From positions 13,185 through 77,184 of the forward strand of contig DATGPZ010000082.1 of the NCBI GenBank assembly GCA_035304485.1: a DNA stretch of 64,000 nt, in the 5' to 3' direction. This DNA comes from ZC4RG17 sp035304485. Lineage in GTDB: Bacteria > Actinomycetota > Acidimicrobiia > Spongiisociales > ZC4RG35. The position numbers and the translations under genes were made by a program. How positions within the stretch are numbered: position 1 is the stretch's first letter; every line of letters starts with the position of its first letter. Below the pieces are notes generated by a model. It was not told where the DNA came from and did no database searches. It saw nothing but the letters and a program-made list of their open reading frames with translations. Below, piece by piece: positions 32,796 through 42,106 of this stretch.

Positions 32796-33061
32796 CAGGC
32801 CCCCCGCCGTTCGATGTACTTGGCGACGAGTGACGTTCCGGTGAACCCCAGGAGAGCCGTCACCACCATCGCGTCGAGGAACGTGTCTTGACCGGTTCGT
32901 GCCGCGAGGACGGCGAGGCTCAGCACGATCATGATCAGAAGAGCATCCAGTGCCACGATCCGGTCGGCCAGAGAACCGCCCCGCACCAACCGGAGGAGAC
33001 AGAGGGCCGCTGCGAGGCCCAGCAGGCCCAGGGCAACAGTGGTGGCGAACTCCAGCATCAA
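32795..33061 (-). CDS. mnhF: Na+/H+ antiporter subunit F
   Basis: An 88-aa subunit with three hydrophobic helices and the family motif GGSLADRIVALDALLIMIV. Works only as part of the Mrp complex. It overlaps mnhE by 4 bp at its start and mnhG by one base at its end. Confidence 0.93.
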   Translation of the reverse strand: MMLEFATTVALGLLGLAAALCLLRLVRGGSLADRIVALDALLIMIVLSLAVLAARTGQDTFLDAMVVTALLGFTGTSLVAKYIERRGA

Positions 33062-33555
33062 CTGCCTCCCCTGGGAGTGCGTTCCGGAAACGCGGCCATG
33101 GCCAGTCTCTCGAGGTGGAGCAGTTCTTCCCGGCCTGCCTCGACCGATTCGAGATGGAGGACGTGGACCACGAGCGTCATCGTCTCCTCGATCACCTCGA
33201 GGGTCAGGGTGCCCGGAGTGAGGGAATCCATGTTGGCGACGAGTGAGGCGATTCGCGGCGACCGGGTCGTGAGCGGAACCGCGATGACGGCCGCGTTGAT
33301 GTGATCACGCGGGGTCAGGACCTCCCAGGCGAGAACCGCCGTCGCCTCGACGAGTTTCTTGACGAAGTGACCCACCAGCCGGAGGAACGCGATCGGACGA
33401 AACCCGTGGCTGACTTCGGGAGGATGGCTGGGTATCAGGAAAGTGGCGAGAGAGCCCGCCAGGATTCCGCCCGCCAGATTGGCCCAGCTGAAGTCCTCCC
33501 AGAGAGCCATCCACACCAGGGTGAGCCAGGTGATAGTGAGCGCCGTCCTTCTCAT
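33058..33555 (-). CDS. mnhE: Na+/H+ antiporter subunit E
   Basis: A 165-aa Mrp subunit with two N-terminal helices (TITWLTLVWMALWEDFSWANLAGGI read across both) and a C-terminal soluble part with LTPRDHINAAVIAVPL and the conserved SLTPGTLTLEV motif. Overlaps mnhD and mnhF by 4 bp each. Confidence 0.93.
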   Translation of the reverse strand: MRRTALTITWLTLVWMALWEDFSWANLAGGILAGSLATFLIPSHPPEVSHGFRPIAFLRLVGHFVKKLVEATAVLAWEVLTPRDHINAAVIAVPLTTRSPRIASLVANMDSLTPGTLTLEVIEETMTLVVHVLHLESVEAGREELLHLERLAMAAFPERTPRGGS

Positions 33556-35045
33556 GCTCCCAACACCGCTTCGATGTACTTGGTGGAGTCCGCCATGACA
33601 GCCGCGGCGGTCTGGCCGAGGTCGTAGAGGGGCGTGGCGAACACGACGAAGGCCAGACCGGCGGCGACCAGGACGGCGGTCGACCCGACCATCAGGGCCG
33701 ACAATCCGGTTTCGGGATCGTTTTGCCCGGCAGATTCAGGTACCGGATCGATCGGTGCCCCCCAAAAGGCCCCGGCCCAGATCTTGGTCATCGAGAAGAG
33801 CGTGAGAATGCTCACGGCTAGAGAGACCGCCACGGTGACATTCGCACCCGCCGCCAGCCCGCTCTGCACTAGTGACAGCTTGGCCACGAACCCCGACATC
33901 GGGGGGACGCCGGCGAGGCTCAGGGCAGGAATGAGAAACAACGCTGCGATGAACGGACTGGAGTGCTGAAGTCCGCCCAGCCTCCTCAACTCGCCTGTGC
34001 CCGCTCGTTCCTCGATCAGGCCACCTACCAGGAACAAGGTCGTCTTCACGACGATGTGATGGACGACGTAGAAGACGGTGGCGGCCAGCCCCGCGGTCGT
34101 GAAGAGCCCAAGGCCGAAGATCATGTAGCCGATCTGACTGACGATGTGGAAGCTCAGGATTCGCTTGACATCGTTCTGGGCGATGGCTCCCAACACGCCC
34201 ACCGCCATCGTGAGAGAGGCCACCACCAGGAGGAGGCTCGAACTCTCGTCGCTTCCGAAGAGCAGTGTCTGGGAGCGGATGATGGCGTAGACCCCGACCT
34301 TGGTGAGGAGACCGGCGAAGATGGCGGTGATCGGGGCGGCTGCGGTCGGATACGAATCGGGTAGCCAGAAGAAGAGGGGGAAGATCGCGGCCTTGATTCC
34401 GAATACGACGAGGAAGAGGAGGCCGAGGGCGGAGCGAAGGCCCGGGTCGATCTCCGGCAACCTGACGGCGAGATCCGCCATGTTGACCGATCCGGTGGCG
34501 GCGTAGACGAGACCCACCGCCGTGATGAACAGGGTCGAGGCGAGGAGGCTGATGACGACGTAGGTCGTGCCATGTCGTACCTGAGCTCGAGACCCTCCGA
34601 GCGTGATCAGCACGTAGCTGGCGACCAGCGTGACTTCGAAAGCCACGAACAGGTTGAAGAGGTCACCGGTCGTGAAGCACGCGGACACGCCGGCCGCCAA
34701 GACCATGTACACCGGATGGAAGAACAGTTCCGTGTCGTTGGTCCGTGGACTCCCCGTCGCGTAGAGCAAGACCGCCAGGAGCATCGTGGATGAAACGGTC
34801 AGCATGATGGCCGAGAACAGGTCGACGACGAGCGTGATCCCGAGAGGGCTCTCCCAACCGCCGACCTCGACGACCACGAGCGCGCCGTCGCGGGTGGCCA
34901 TCAACAGAGCCACCGAAACGGCCAGGGTCGCGGTCAGGGCGGTGATTCCCACAACACGCCGCAGACGCGTGAACCGCCCTAGGCCCAATGAGATGGCGGC
35001 GGCCGCCAGCGGAAGGACGATCGGGACCAGGGGACTGATCGTCAT
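33552..35045 (-). CDS. mnhD: Na+/H+ antiporter subunit D
   Basis: A 497-aa antiporter-like subunit related to NuoM/NuoN. Fourteen or so helices are expected. The conserved glutamate is in LFVAFEVTLVASYVL, and the ion-path lysine region is KAAIFPLFFWLPDSYPTAAA followed by LLTKVGVYA. Probably one of the two proton or Na+ paths of the Mrp complex. Overlaps mnhC and mnhE by 4 bp. Confidence 0.95.
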   Translation of the reverse strand: MTISPLVPIVLPLAAAAISLGLGRFTRLRRVVGITALTATLAVSVALLMATRDGALVVVEVGGWESPLGITLVVDLFSAIMLTVSSTMLLAVLLYATGSPRTNDTELFFHPVYMVLAAGVSACFTTGDLFNLFVAFEVTLVASYVLITLGGSRAQVRHGTTYVVISLLASTLFITAVGLVYAATGSVNMADLAVRLPEIDPGLRSALGLLFLVVFGIKAAIFPLFFWLPDSYPTAAAPITAIFAGLLTKVGVYAIIRSQTLLFGSDESSSLLLVVASLTMAVGVLGAIAQNDVKRILSFHIVSQIGYMIFGLGLFTTAGLAATVFYVVHHIVVKTTLFLVGGLIEERAGTGELRRLGGLQHSSPFIAALFLIPALSLAGVPPMSGFVAKLSLVQSGLAAGANVTVAVSLAVSILTLFSMTKIWAGAFWGAPIDPVPESAGQNDPETGLSALMVGSTAVLVAAGLAFVVFATPLYDLGQTAAAVMADSTKYIEAVLGA

Positions 35046-35470
35046 TCCGCTGGCTCCTGCGCTTCAGCCTCCATCCGCTCTCGCTTCTCCCTGGCCTCTT
35101 CACTTCGGGCGAAGCGGGCGACGGCAGCGGCGATCCGGCGGTCTTCGACGTCGTCTTCGACTTCGTCGGATCGGTTGAGAAGCCAACTGCGATATGCGAG
35201 AGCCAGAAGAAAGGCGTTCACCCCAAACGTGATCACGATGGCGGTCAGGGCGAGGGCCTGTGGCAGGGGGTCTGCCACAGCCGATGGCTCGTCGAGTCCC
35301 ACGATCGGCGGTCGTCCGGCCCGTCCGCCCGCCATCAGCAACAGGAGGTTGGCTCCATGCCCGAGCACGGCGAGTCCGAGAACGATCCGGCTCAGATTGC
35401 GCTGCAGGAGCAGATACGTTCCGGCTCCGTACAGCACCGCGATGGTGACGGCCATGGCAACGACGATCAT
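35042..35470 (-). CDS. mnhC: Na+/H+ antiporter subunit C
   Basis: A 142-aa NuoK-like subunit with three helices; typical segments are LLLQRNLSRIVLGLAVLGHGANLLLL, read in two pieces, and LPQALALTAIVITFGVNAFL. The start ATG (complement of 35468-35470) overlaps the mnhB stop; longer in-frame reading upstream is mnhB sequence and is not used. The charged C-terminal tail (EVEDDVEDRRIA) is longer than in Bacillus. Confidence 0.94.
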   Translation of the reverse strand: MIVVAMAVTIAVLYGAGTYLLLQRNLSRIVLGLAVLGHGANLLLLMAGGRAGRPPIVGLDEPSAVADPLPQALALTAIVITFGVNAFLLALAYRSWLLNRSDEVEDDVEDRRIAAAVARFARSEEAREKRERMEAEAQEPAE

Positions 35471-35898
35471 TCCGTCGGGTCCTGTTCTCCGAGGGCGACG
35501 ACCAGGGCCGTCGAGAGACCGACCACCACCAAGAAAACCCCGATATCGAACGGAAGGGCGCTGGTGGCCTTGACCTGTCCGAGCACAGGCAGTTCCAACG
35601 TCAGCTTCGCCCCGTCGAGAAAGGTCTCTCCCCACACCCATCCCAGGAGCCCGGTAGTGATCGCCAGGGCCAGGCCGGTTCCCATCAGCGCCTCTGATGG
35701 GAGTGCGACTACCTCCACGATCCCGGTCTTGCCTCGAGCCACGAAGCGCAGAGTCACGGCTATTCCCACTACGAGGCCGGCGACGAAGCCGCCGCCGGGT
35801 GCGTTGTGTCCCGTAAAGAGGAGGAACAGGGCGAAGACCAGGGCGGTTCGTGCGATGAGGTCGACGATGATGTCGAGGATGAGGGAACGGTGGATCAT
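35467..35898 (-). CDS. mnhB: Na+/H+ antiporter subunit B
   Basis: A 143-aa Mrp subunit with four helices and the conserved FLLFTGHNAPGGGFVAGLV motif. Begins at ATG (complement of 35896-35898), overlapping the mnhA stop by 4 bp. Here MrpB is a separate protein and not merged into MrpA. Confidence 0.94.
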   Translation of the reverse strand: MIHRSLILDIIVDLIARTALVFALFLLFTGHNAPGGGFVAGLVVGIAVTLRFVARGKTGIVEVVALPSEALMGTGLALAITTGLLGWVWGETFLDGAKLTLELPVLGQVKATSALPFDIGVFLVVVGLSTALVVALGEQDPTE

Positions 35899-38213
35899 CG
35901 ATCGTCTTCCGTCATCTCGGGCGACAGGAGCCGATCGCCGTCGTCGCGACCGGCTCGAATCAAGGCGACCGCTCCCAGCGCTACCACCGTCAGCACCGTG
36001 ATTTCTCCGAGAGTGTCGAACCCTCGGAAGTCGGTGAGGATCACATTGACGACGTTGCGCCCCCCACCCTCCGGTTCGGCCAGTGTCATGTAGCGCCCGA
36101 TGAGGGGCGAGTCCACCCGGCCGGCTGCCGCCCAGAATCCGAATGCTCCTGCCGTCAGCCCGGTCAACACTGAGATGATCAGCCGGTTGACCTGGCGCAG
36201 CTTCCATTCGATGTTCTCGAATTGGTCGGGCAGATGGCGCAGGACCATGACGAACAGGGCGAGCGTCAGAGTTTCGATCAGGAGCTGGGTCAGAGCGAGA
36301 TCGGGTGCTCCCTGGATGACGAACAGAACCGCCACTCCGTATCCGACGGCTCCGAGAGAGAGTACGGCCGCCAATCGCCGCTGGACCACGGTGGTCCAGA
36401 GTGCGGCGACGATCACAAGTGTCGCAGTCAAGGCCTGCCAGGGGGATTCCGTCAGTACCACGATGTCGGGTGTGAACCAGTGGCGGATCAGGACCGCACC
36501 GGGGACGACGATCGCCGTCGTGATGATCACACCGAGGTAGATCGGGAGAGAGCCATTCTGCACGACACCCGTGACGCGGTCGGCCAGGCGGTTGAGGTTC
36601 TTGATGGACGCCGAGTACACGGCGGTGGCCTCCGGGAGCCGGCGCGTGAGCCGATGCAAGGTCCTGAGAGGTCTTTTCCAGACCAGCAGACCTGCGCCGA
36701 TGGCCAGGGCCGACAAGAGAAGGGGCATCCCGAATCCATGCCAAAGGGCGAGGTGTTCTTCGGAGGCTCCGGTAGCGACCGCTTCCGCCGCCGCTCCCAC
36801 CAATCCGTCCTCGAGGGCTGGAAAGAGGCCACCCACGAGTGAGACGAGAGCGAGTAGGGCCGGAGCCAGGAGGAATGGCCACGTCGGATGCGGCACTTCC
36901 TTCCCAACGGTTTCGTCGGCGGGATCGGTGCCGTAGCTTCCGAAGGCGCCGAAGAAGTAGCGGAGGCCATATGCCGTTGTGAGGATGGAGCCGAGGACCA
37001 CGCCGGCGGTCGCTCCTCCTGAGACATGGAGGAGCGATTCGAGAGCGCTCTCCTTGGCCACGAAGCCCAGCAGTGGTGGCAGGCCGATCATCGAAGCCGT
37101 CACCACTGCTGCGACGCCAGCAGTGGCGGGCAGGCGGCGGCCCAGTCCATCCAGCCGCCGTATGTCGCGGGTGTGAGCCTGGTGGTCCACGATTCCGACC
37201 GTCATGAACAGAGCGGCTTTGAAGACGGCGTGGGCGAGGATCATCGCCATCCCAGCGAACGTGACGGCGGGAATGCCGAACCCCACCAGAACCATGATGA
37301 ATCCCAGTTGGGATACGGTTCCCTGAGCGAGGATCAGCTTCAGGTCGTGTTGAGACAGAGCTCTCCAACCGCCGACGAGCATCGTCACGAGCCCCACCGT
37401 CACCACGACTGGCCGCCACCAGAAGAACGCCGGAGCGAATGCGAAGGCGAGCCGGGCTACCAGGTAGATGCCCGCTTTCACCATCGTGGCGGAATGGAGA
37501 TAGGCGCTCACGGGTGTCGGCGCCGACATGGCTCCCGGCAGCCAGAAATGGAAAGGGAACTGGGCCGACTTGGTGAAGGCACCGAGCAGGATGAGGCCGA
37601 GGCCTGCTCCGACTGCCGTGTTCACAGGAGGGTCCGCCACGATGGCGGACATCGAGTATGACCCGGCCTCCTGGGCGACGAGGACGATCCCGGCCAGCAT
37701 GGCCAGGCCGCCGCCGGCGGTGACGAGCAGAGCTTGGAGTGCTCCCGACCGAGCGCCGGCGGATCGGTCTTCGAAACCGATGAGCAGGTAGGAGGTGATG
37801 GAAGTGAGCTCCCAGAACGAGAAGAGGACCAGGAGGTTGTCGGCCACCACCAACCCGAACATCGAGCCGGCGAATCCCACCAAGTAGGCGGTGAAGCGGC
37901 CGAGATCGTCACGCTCTGCGAAATACCGCCACCCGTAGACGAAGATGGCGCAGCCGATGGCTCCGACCAGGAGCACCATCAGGGCTCCCAGTCCATCGAG
38001 GCGCAGGGAAAGATCCACGCCGAGGTCGGGTACCCACGAGATCTCGGTGGTGGAGACGCGGCCTTCCAACACCGCACCCACACCCATCAGCAGCCATACG
38101 AGGGATGCCAGCGGTGCCAGGGCACCAACCAACATCACCCGACGCCCGAGGCGCTGTCCCAGAATGGCGGCAGCCGCCGCCACCAATACATGGACGGTCA
38201 GAACTCCGATCAC
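35895..38213 (-). CDS. mnhA: Na+/H+ antiporter subunit A
   Basis: The largest Mrp subunit (772 aa), related to NuoL, first gene of the operon. The essential glutamate lies in FSFWELTSITSYLLIGF, and the ion-path segment is KSAQFPFHFWLPGAMSAPTP, then HSATMVKAGIYL. The C-terminal MrpA-specific part has DFRGFDTLGEITVLTVVALG. The operon A-B-C-D-E-F-G is complete, so the cell should have a working Na+ (and possibly K+) extruding, pH-holding antiporter. The 118 bp between it and the ligase gene at 38332 hold no gene I can see and should carry the operon promoter. Confidence 0.95.
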   Translation of the reverse strand: MIGVLTVHVLVAAAAAILGQRLGRRVMLVGALAPLASLVWLLMGVGAVLEGRVSTTEISWVPDLGVDLSLRLDGLGALMVLLVGAIGCAIFVYGWRYFAERDDLGRFTAYLVGFAGSMFGLVVADNLLVLFSFWELTSITSYLLIGFEDRSAGARSGALQALLVTAGGGLAMLAGIVLVAQEAGSYSMSAIVADPPVNTAVGAGLGLILLGAFTKSAQFPFHFWLPGAMSAPTPVSAYLHSATMVKAGIYLVARLAFAFAPAFFWWRPVVVTVGLVTMLVGGWRALSQHDLKLILAQGTVSQLGFIMVLVGFGIPAVTFAGMAMILAHAVFKAALFMTVGIVDHQAHTRDIRRLDGLGRRLPATAGVAAVVTASMIGLPPLLGFVAKESALESLLHVSGGATAGVVLGSILTTAYGLRYFFGAFGSYGTDPADETVGKEVPHPTWPFLLAPALLALVSLVGGLFPALEDGLVGAAAEAVATGASEEHLALWHGFGMPLLLSALAIGAGLLVWKRPLRTLHRLTRRLPEATAVYSASIKNLNRLADRVTGVVQNGSLPIYLGVIITTAIVVPGAVLIRHWFTPDIVVLTESPWQALTATLVIVAALWTTVVQRRLAAVLSLGAVGYGVAVLFVIQGAPDLALTQLLIETLTLALFVMVLRHLPDQFENIEWKLRQVNRLIISVLTGLTAGAFGFWAAAGRVDSPLIGRYMTLAEPEGGGRNVVNVILTDFRGFDTLGEITVLTVVALGAVALIRAGRDDGDRLLSPEMTEDDR

Positions 38214-38331
38214 GGGTGGCGGGTCGGTAGATCGGGTCCTGTCACTACGGTGCTCCTCGGTCTGCGCCCACCATCTGTTCTGGTGCGCCCTGACGGATTA
38301 TGGCGATGTGGTCGGGGTCCCCCAAGTCGAT

Positions 38332-39468
38332 CTACAACCCTGTCAGTGTGTCGTCGATCAACATGTCGACGACCCGCTCGAGGGCCTCTCGCTGGGATGC
38401 ACCTGCGTCCAACGCCTGCCGATAGGTGTCCAGTTGACGTTGGGCGGAGGTGCCCTCCTTGGCGATGGTCCTTATGTGGTTGAGCTCTTCGGTGATCCCG
38501 AGTCGGCGGGCGTCCACCTCCGTCAACGCGAGCAGTTCCTCCACCAAGTCACGGAACTCGACCAGCTCCCCGCGCCCGTAGTCCATCAGGGTTCCCTGCA
38601 CCCCGTAGCGTTGCGCTCGCCACATGTTCTCGGAGATGAGCATGGGGGCGTAGGTGCGCCAGCGCTTGTTCTCGGTACGGAGCCGAAACAACATCTCCAA
38701 GAGTGACAGATAGAGAGCGGCCACCGCGATGGCGTCGATGAGGCGAGTGCACACGTCGGCGGCCCGCATCTCGAGCGTTGGATATTTGTCAGAGGGGCGG
38801 ATGTCCCACCACAGTTTCGAGGCGTCCTCGATGATGCCTGCCCTGACCAGAACCGCCACGTGCCGTTCGTACTCCGACCAAGAACTGAACTCTTCCGGAA
38901 TCCCCGTCCGCGGCATGGTCTGGAAGACGGAAAGCCGGTAGCACTTCAGACCGGTCTCGCGGCCGGTCCAGAAGGGCGAGGAGGTGGAGAGGGCGAGTAT
39001 GTGGGGCAGGAAATAGCGGACCTGGTTCATCAGATCGATTCGGAGGTCCGGATCGTCGATTCCCACATGGACATGCATGCCACATATGACCAGACGCCGG
39101 GCGACCTGCTGGAAGTCCGAAGCCAAGCGGTCGTAGCGGGCGTCCTCCGTGTGTTCCTGATCCCACCACTGGGCGAACGGGTGGGTCGAGGAGGCCAGGA
39201 TCGCGGCGCCGAATCGGGATACGACGTCCGATAGATCCCGACGCAACCGTGCCAGATCCTCGTGAGCCTCCCGAAGCGTCCGGCTCTTGCGGGTGCCCAC
39301 TTCGATCTGGGCCTTCAGGAACTCGGGGCCCACCTGGGGTCCGAGAACCTCGCGAAGCCCTTCCCAGAGCTCAGGATCGGGATGGACCACGAGCTCTCGG
39401 GTCTCGCGGTCCACGAGGAGATACTCCTCCTCGATCCCGATCGTGAAAGGTGGTCGTGTAACCGCCAA
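38332..39468 (-). CDS. Carboxylate-amine ligase, YbdK/GCS2 family
   Basis: ATP-dependent ligase related to glutamate-cysteine ligase type 2. The 378-aa protein begins PFTIGIEEEYLLVDRETREL with the acidic metal-binding motif, followed by KAQIEVGT, the catalytic core CGMHVHVGIDD, and WWDIRPSDKYPTLEMRAADVC. Members make gamma-glutamylcysteine weakly or other gamma-glutamyl products; actinobacterial relatives include EgtA-like enzymes, but the ergothioneine partners are not nearby. Probably a single gene. Confidence 0.9.
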   Translation of the reverse strand: MAVTRPPFTIGIEEEYLLVDRETRELVVHPDPELWEGLREVLGPQVGPEFLKAQIEVGTRKSRTLREAHEDLARLRRDLSDVVSRFGAAILASSTHPFAQWWDQEHTEDARYDRLASDFQQVARRLVICGMHVHVGIDDPDLRIDLMNQVRYFLPHILALSTSSPFWTGRETGLKCYRLSVFQTMPRTGIPEEFSSWSEYERHVAVLVRAGIIEDASKLWWDIRPSDKYPTLEMRAADVCTRLIDAIAVAALYLSLLEMLFRLRTENKRWRTYAPMLISENMWRAQRYGVQGTLMDYGRGELVEFRDLVEELLALTEVDARRLGITEELNHIRTIAKEGTSAQRQLDTYRQALDAGASQREALERVVDMLIDDTLTGL

Positions 39469-39495
39469 CTCGCCTCCTCCGGAACCGCATCCACC

Positions 39496-40098
39496 CTACC
39501 GGGAGTCGAGTACCTCCCGTCGCCGCTGCTCGACCTCGTCTCGCACCCAGCAGTCAGCGTGGTGGTCATTGACCAGACCCATCGCCTGCATGAACGCGTA
39601 TGCCGTCGTGGGTCCGACGAAGGTCCATCCCCGCCGCTTCAAGTCGCTCGCCAGCGCGATCGAACCGGCCGTCGTGGCCGGAACCACCTCGGGCAGGCCC
39701 CGAAACTCGGCGAAGCGACTGAAGTAGGTGAACAGCGAGCCGGTTTCCGCTCTGAGTTCCTGGGCCCGGGCGGCGTTGTTGATGGCCGAGCGGATCTTTC
39801 CCTCGTGGCGGACGATGCCGGCATCGTCGAGGAGGCGGGCCACGTCGGCATCGTCGAAGCGGGCCACCTCGTCCAGGTCGAAGCCTGCGAAGGCCTCGCG
39901 GAAGGCGGGCCGTTTTCGCAGGATCGTCAACCAGGACAGACCCGCCTGAAACCCTTCCAGGCACAGCTTCTCGAAGAGCCGGTGGTCTTCGGTGACCGGA
40001 AACCCCCACTCGGTGTCGTGGTAGTCCCGGTAGAGGGCCGGTTCGGCTCCCCAGGCGCATCTCTCGTGTCCGTCCTCGCCGCGGATCGTCCGGTGCAT
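39496..40098 (-). CDS. tag: DNA-3-methyladenine glycosylase I
   Basis: Base-excision repair enzyme that removes 3-methyladenine from DNA. About 200 aa; the Met at the complement of 40096-40098 is chosen because HERCAWG follows closely, as in family members. The zinc site (C in RCAWG, H in YRDYHDTEWG, H and C in DHHADCW) and the catalytic glutamate in CLEGFQAGLSW are intact. A longer in-frame start exists at 40188 but would overlap the divergent gene at 40164. Confidence 0.94.
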   Translation of the reverse strand: MHRTIRGEDGHERCAWGAEPALYRDYHDTEWGFPVTEDHRLFEKLCLEGFQAGLSWLTILRKRPAFREAFAGFDLDEVARFDDADVARLLDDAGIVRHEGKIRSAINNAARAQELRAETGSLFTYFSRFAEFRGLPEVVPATTAGSIALASDLKRRGWTFVGPTTAYAFMQAMGLVNDHHADCWVRDEVEQRRREVLDSR

Positions 40099-40163
40099 CG
40101 ACGGCAGTATGCCAACTCTGATTCGATCCGACGGAGGCAGCGGTTGCGTACGGTGTACTGGAC

Positions 40164-41675
40164 ATGGAGAAGAGAACCCGCGCAGCAACGGCCGGCTCGC
40201 TGGCCGCGATGGCTGCCTTCGGAGCGAGTGAGCTGACGGCCGGGCTGCTCGGATCGGTGCCGTCGTTGGTCGAGTCCATCGGTGATGTGATCGTCGATAC
40301 CGTCCCGACGCCCATCAAAGACTGGGCGATAGCGGTGTTCGGGGTATACGACAAGCTCGCGCTCATCATCGGGATCATCGCGGTGGGCCTCCTGGTGGGG
40401 GCGGTGGTTGGGCTTCTCGCTGCCGGCAAGCGATGGGTGGGTCCCTTCGTGTTCGTCGTCTTCGGCGTAGCAGGGGTGGTCGCGGCGGTGTCCCAAGGCG
40501 AGTCGCTGTTGGGCTCAGTAGTCGGCGCGGCGGTGGCGGTGGCGGTCGGTGTGGTCGTGCTCGACTTCCTCCTCGAGCGCGCCGAGAGGCCTTCGCCCGA
40601 GATGGACGAGTCGCGGCGGAGGTTCCTCGTGACAGCAGGAGCGACGGTGGTGGTGGTCGCTCTCGCCGCCGGCACCGGTCGCATGCTGATCGGTCGGAGT
40701 CGTCGCCTGGCGGCACGCCGGGGAGCGGTGGACCTGCCGTCTCCTGTCGAGGCCGCCCCTGCGCCGGCTCCGGAGATGCAGATGGACGTCGAAGGGCTGA
40801 GCTCGCTCGTCACCTCCAACTCGGACTTCTACCGAATCGACACCGCCCTTTCGATACCCCAGGTGGATATCGAGACGTGGACCTTGAAGATCACAGGAAT
40901 GGTGGACCGGCCATACGAGATGGACTTCGAGGAGCTCCTGGCGATGGACATGGTCGAGCGCTACGTGACTCTCTCCTGCGTCTCCAACCGAGTGGGCGGG
41001 GATCTGGTGGGCAACGCCAAGTGGCTAGGGGTCCCACTGTCGGCGGTGCTCGATCGAGCAGGTGTGATCCCGGGAGCGAGCCAGGTCGTGGGCCGCGCCG
41101 TCGACGGCTTCACCGTCGGCTTTCCCACCCAAGCCGTGTACGACGGACGGGAGGCGCTGGTCGCGGTGGGGATGAACGGAGAGCCCCTCCCGGCCGAGCA
41201 CGGCTTTCCGGCCAGGCTGGTCGTGGCCGGGCTGTACGGATACGTGTCAGCCACGAAATGGCTGGCCGAGATCGAGCTGACCACATGGGACGACTTCGAT
41301 GCCTATTGGGTCCCGAGAGGATGGTCGAAGGTCGGTCCGGTGAAGACCCAGTCGCGCATCGACACTCCGCGGTCGGGCGAACAGATCGGCACCGAGCCGC
41401 GTGCCATCGCCGGGGTGGCATGGGCGCCGAACGTGGGCATCGAGCGTGTCGAGGTCCAGATCGACGACCAGGCCTGGGTGGAAGCGGAACTGGCGGAGTC
41501 CCTGGCCGATGACTCGTGGCGCCAGTGGAAGCTGGATTGGGCTCCTACGGCGGGACAGCACAGGATCCGAGTTCGGGCCACCGACAAGTCCGGGTACACA
41601 CAGACGGACCAGATGGCGCCGCCTGCGCCCGATGGAGCGACCGGCTGGCACACCATCCGTGTAACCGTCACCTGA
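40164..41675 (+). CDS. Membrane-anchored molybdopterin oxidoreductase, sulfite oxidase fold, with internal twin-Arg motif
   Basis: A 503-aa predicted redox enzyme. Residues 1-140 form four hydrophobic helices. Then comes a twin-arginine motif ESRRRFLVTAGA (149-160) just before a fifth helix (to about 174). The large C-terminal part is a sulfite-oxidase-type Moco domain with the molybdenum ligand Cys272 (VTLSCVSNRVGGD) followed by the dimerisation domain from about 400. Actinobacterial proteins of this build (the SCO3746 type) are known to insert helices by Sec and export the Moco domain by Tat. The domain therefore probably faces outward. Electron acceptor and substrate are unknown. The heptamer repeat begins right after its stop. 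Confidence 0.88.
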   Translation: MEKRTRAATAGSLAAMAAFGASELTAGLLGSVPSLVESIGDVIVDTVPTPIKDWAIAVFGVYDKLALIIGIIAVGLLVGAVVGLLAAGKRWVGPFVFVVFGVAGVVAAVSQGESLLGSVVGAAVAVAVGVVVLDFLLERAERPSPEMDESRRRFLVTAGATVVVVALAAGTGRMLIGRSRRLAARRGAVDLPSPVEAAPAPAPEMQMDVEGLSSLVTSNSDFYRIDTALSIPQVDIETWTLKITGMVDRPYEMDFEELLAMDMVERYVTLSCVSNRVGGDLVGNAKWLGVPLSAVLDRAGVIPGASQVVGRAVDGFTVGFPTQAVYDGREALVAVGMNGEPLPAEHGFPARLVVAGLYGYVSATKWLAEIELTTWDDFDAYWVPRGWSKVGPVKTQSRIDTPRSGEQIGTEPRAIAGVAWAPNVGIERVEVQIDDQAWVEAELAESLADDSWRQWKLDWAPTAGQHRIRVRATDKSGYTQTDQMAPPAPDGATGWHTIRVTVT

Positions 41676-41720
41676 GTCGGAAGTCGGACTGAGTCGGAAG
41701 TCGGAAGTCGGAAGTCGGAA
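41675..41720. repeat. Tandem AGTCGGA heptamers after the molybdopterin enzyme stop codon
   Basis: Two copies of AGTCGGA, a 3-nt break (CTG), then four more copies, starting at the last base of the stop codon TGA at 41673-41675. Same unit and same position relative to a stop as at 18683 and 42107. Confidence 0.9.
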
Positions 41721-41760
41721 GACGCGTCTCACGTTCGAGTTCGTCGCGCGGTCCACCTTC

Positions 41761-42101
41761 GTCGGCGGGCGCGTCGGCGGTCCCGGTCATCACATGAGAG
41801 CGTTCCAAGCCGTCCTTGTCGCCCCGACGCGTCGACATCCAGCCGCAACACACAATGACCTCGCAATCCGTCCGATGGCGTCGACGCGTCGACGGATCGG
41901 AGTGAGGCGTGCTGGTCTGCTCGCGGGACGAAGGGTCGGCCGATGCGTCGGTGATCCCGGCCATCACATGAGAGCGTTCCAAGCCGTCCTTGTCGCCCCG
42001 ACGTGTCGCCGTCCAGCCGCAGCACACAATGATCTCGCGATCCGTCCGATGGCGTCGACGCGTCGACGGATCGGAGTGAAGCGTGCTGGTCTGCTCGCGG
42101 G
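41761..42101. repeat. Tandem duplication, 174-bp period, with palindromic core
   Basis: Two head-to-tail units (41761-41934 and 41935-42101) fill most of the 458-bp gap between convergent genes. The segments starting CACATGAGAG (41791 and 41965) are the best conserved for about 137 bp. Each unit contains the perfect 16-bp palindrome CGTCGACGCGTCGACG (41879-41894 and 42053-42068) inside a larger inverted repeat TCCGAT...ATCGGA. An open frame of 232 codons crosses it on the complement strand, but differences between the units do not favour silent changes, so it is treated as non-coding. Confidence 0.85.
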
Positions 42102-42106
42102 CCGAT

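Noticed and set aside
35471..35641. A longer N-terminus for mnhC, and likewise a 650-codon version of mnhB
   Set aside because: The extra parts read the neighbouring antiporter genes in the wrong frame; the starts used here give family-length proteins with 4-bp overlaps.
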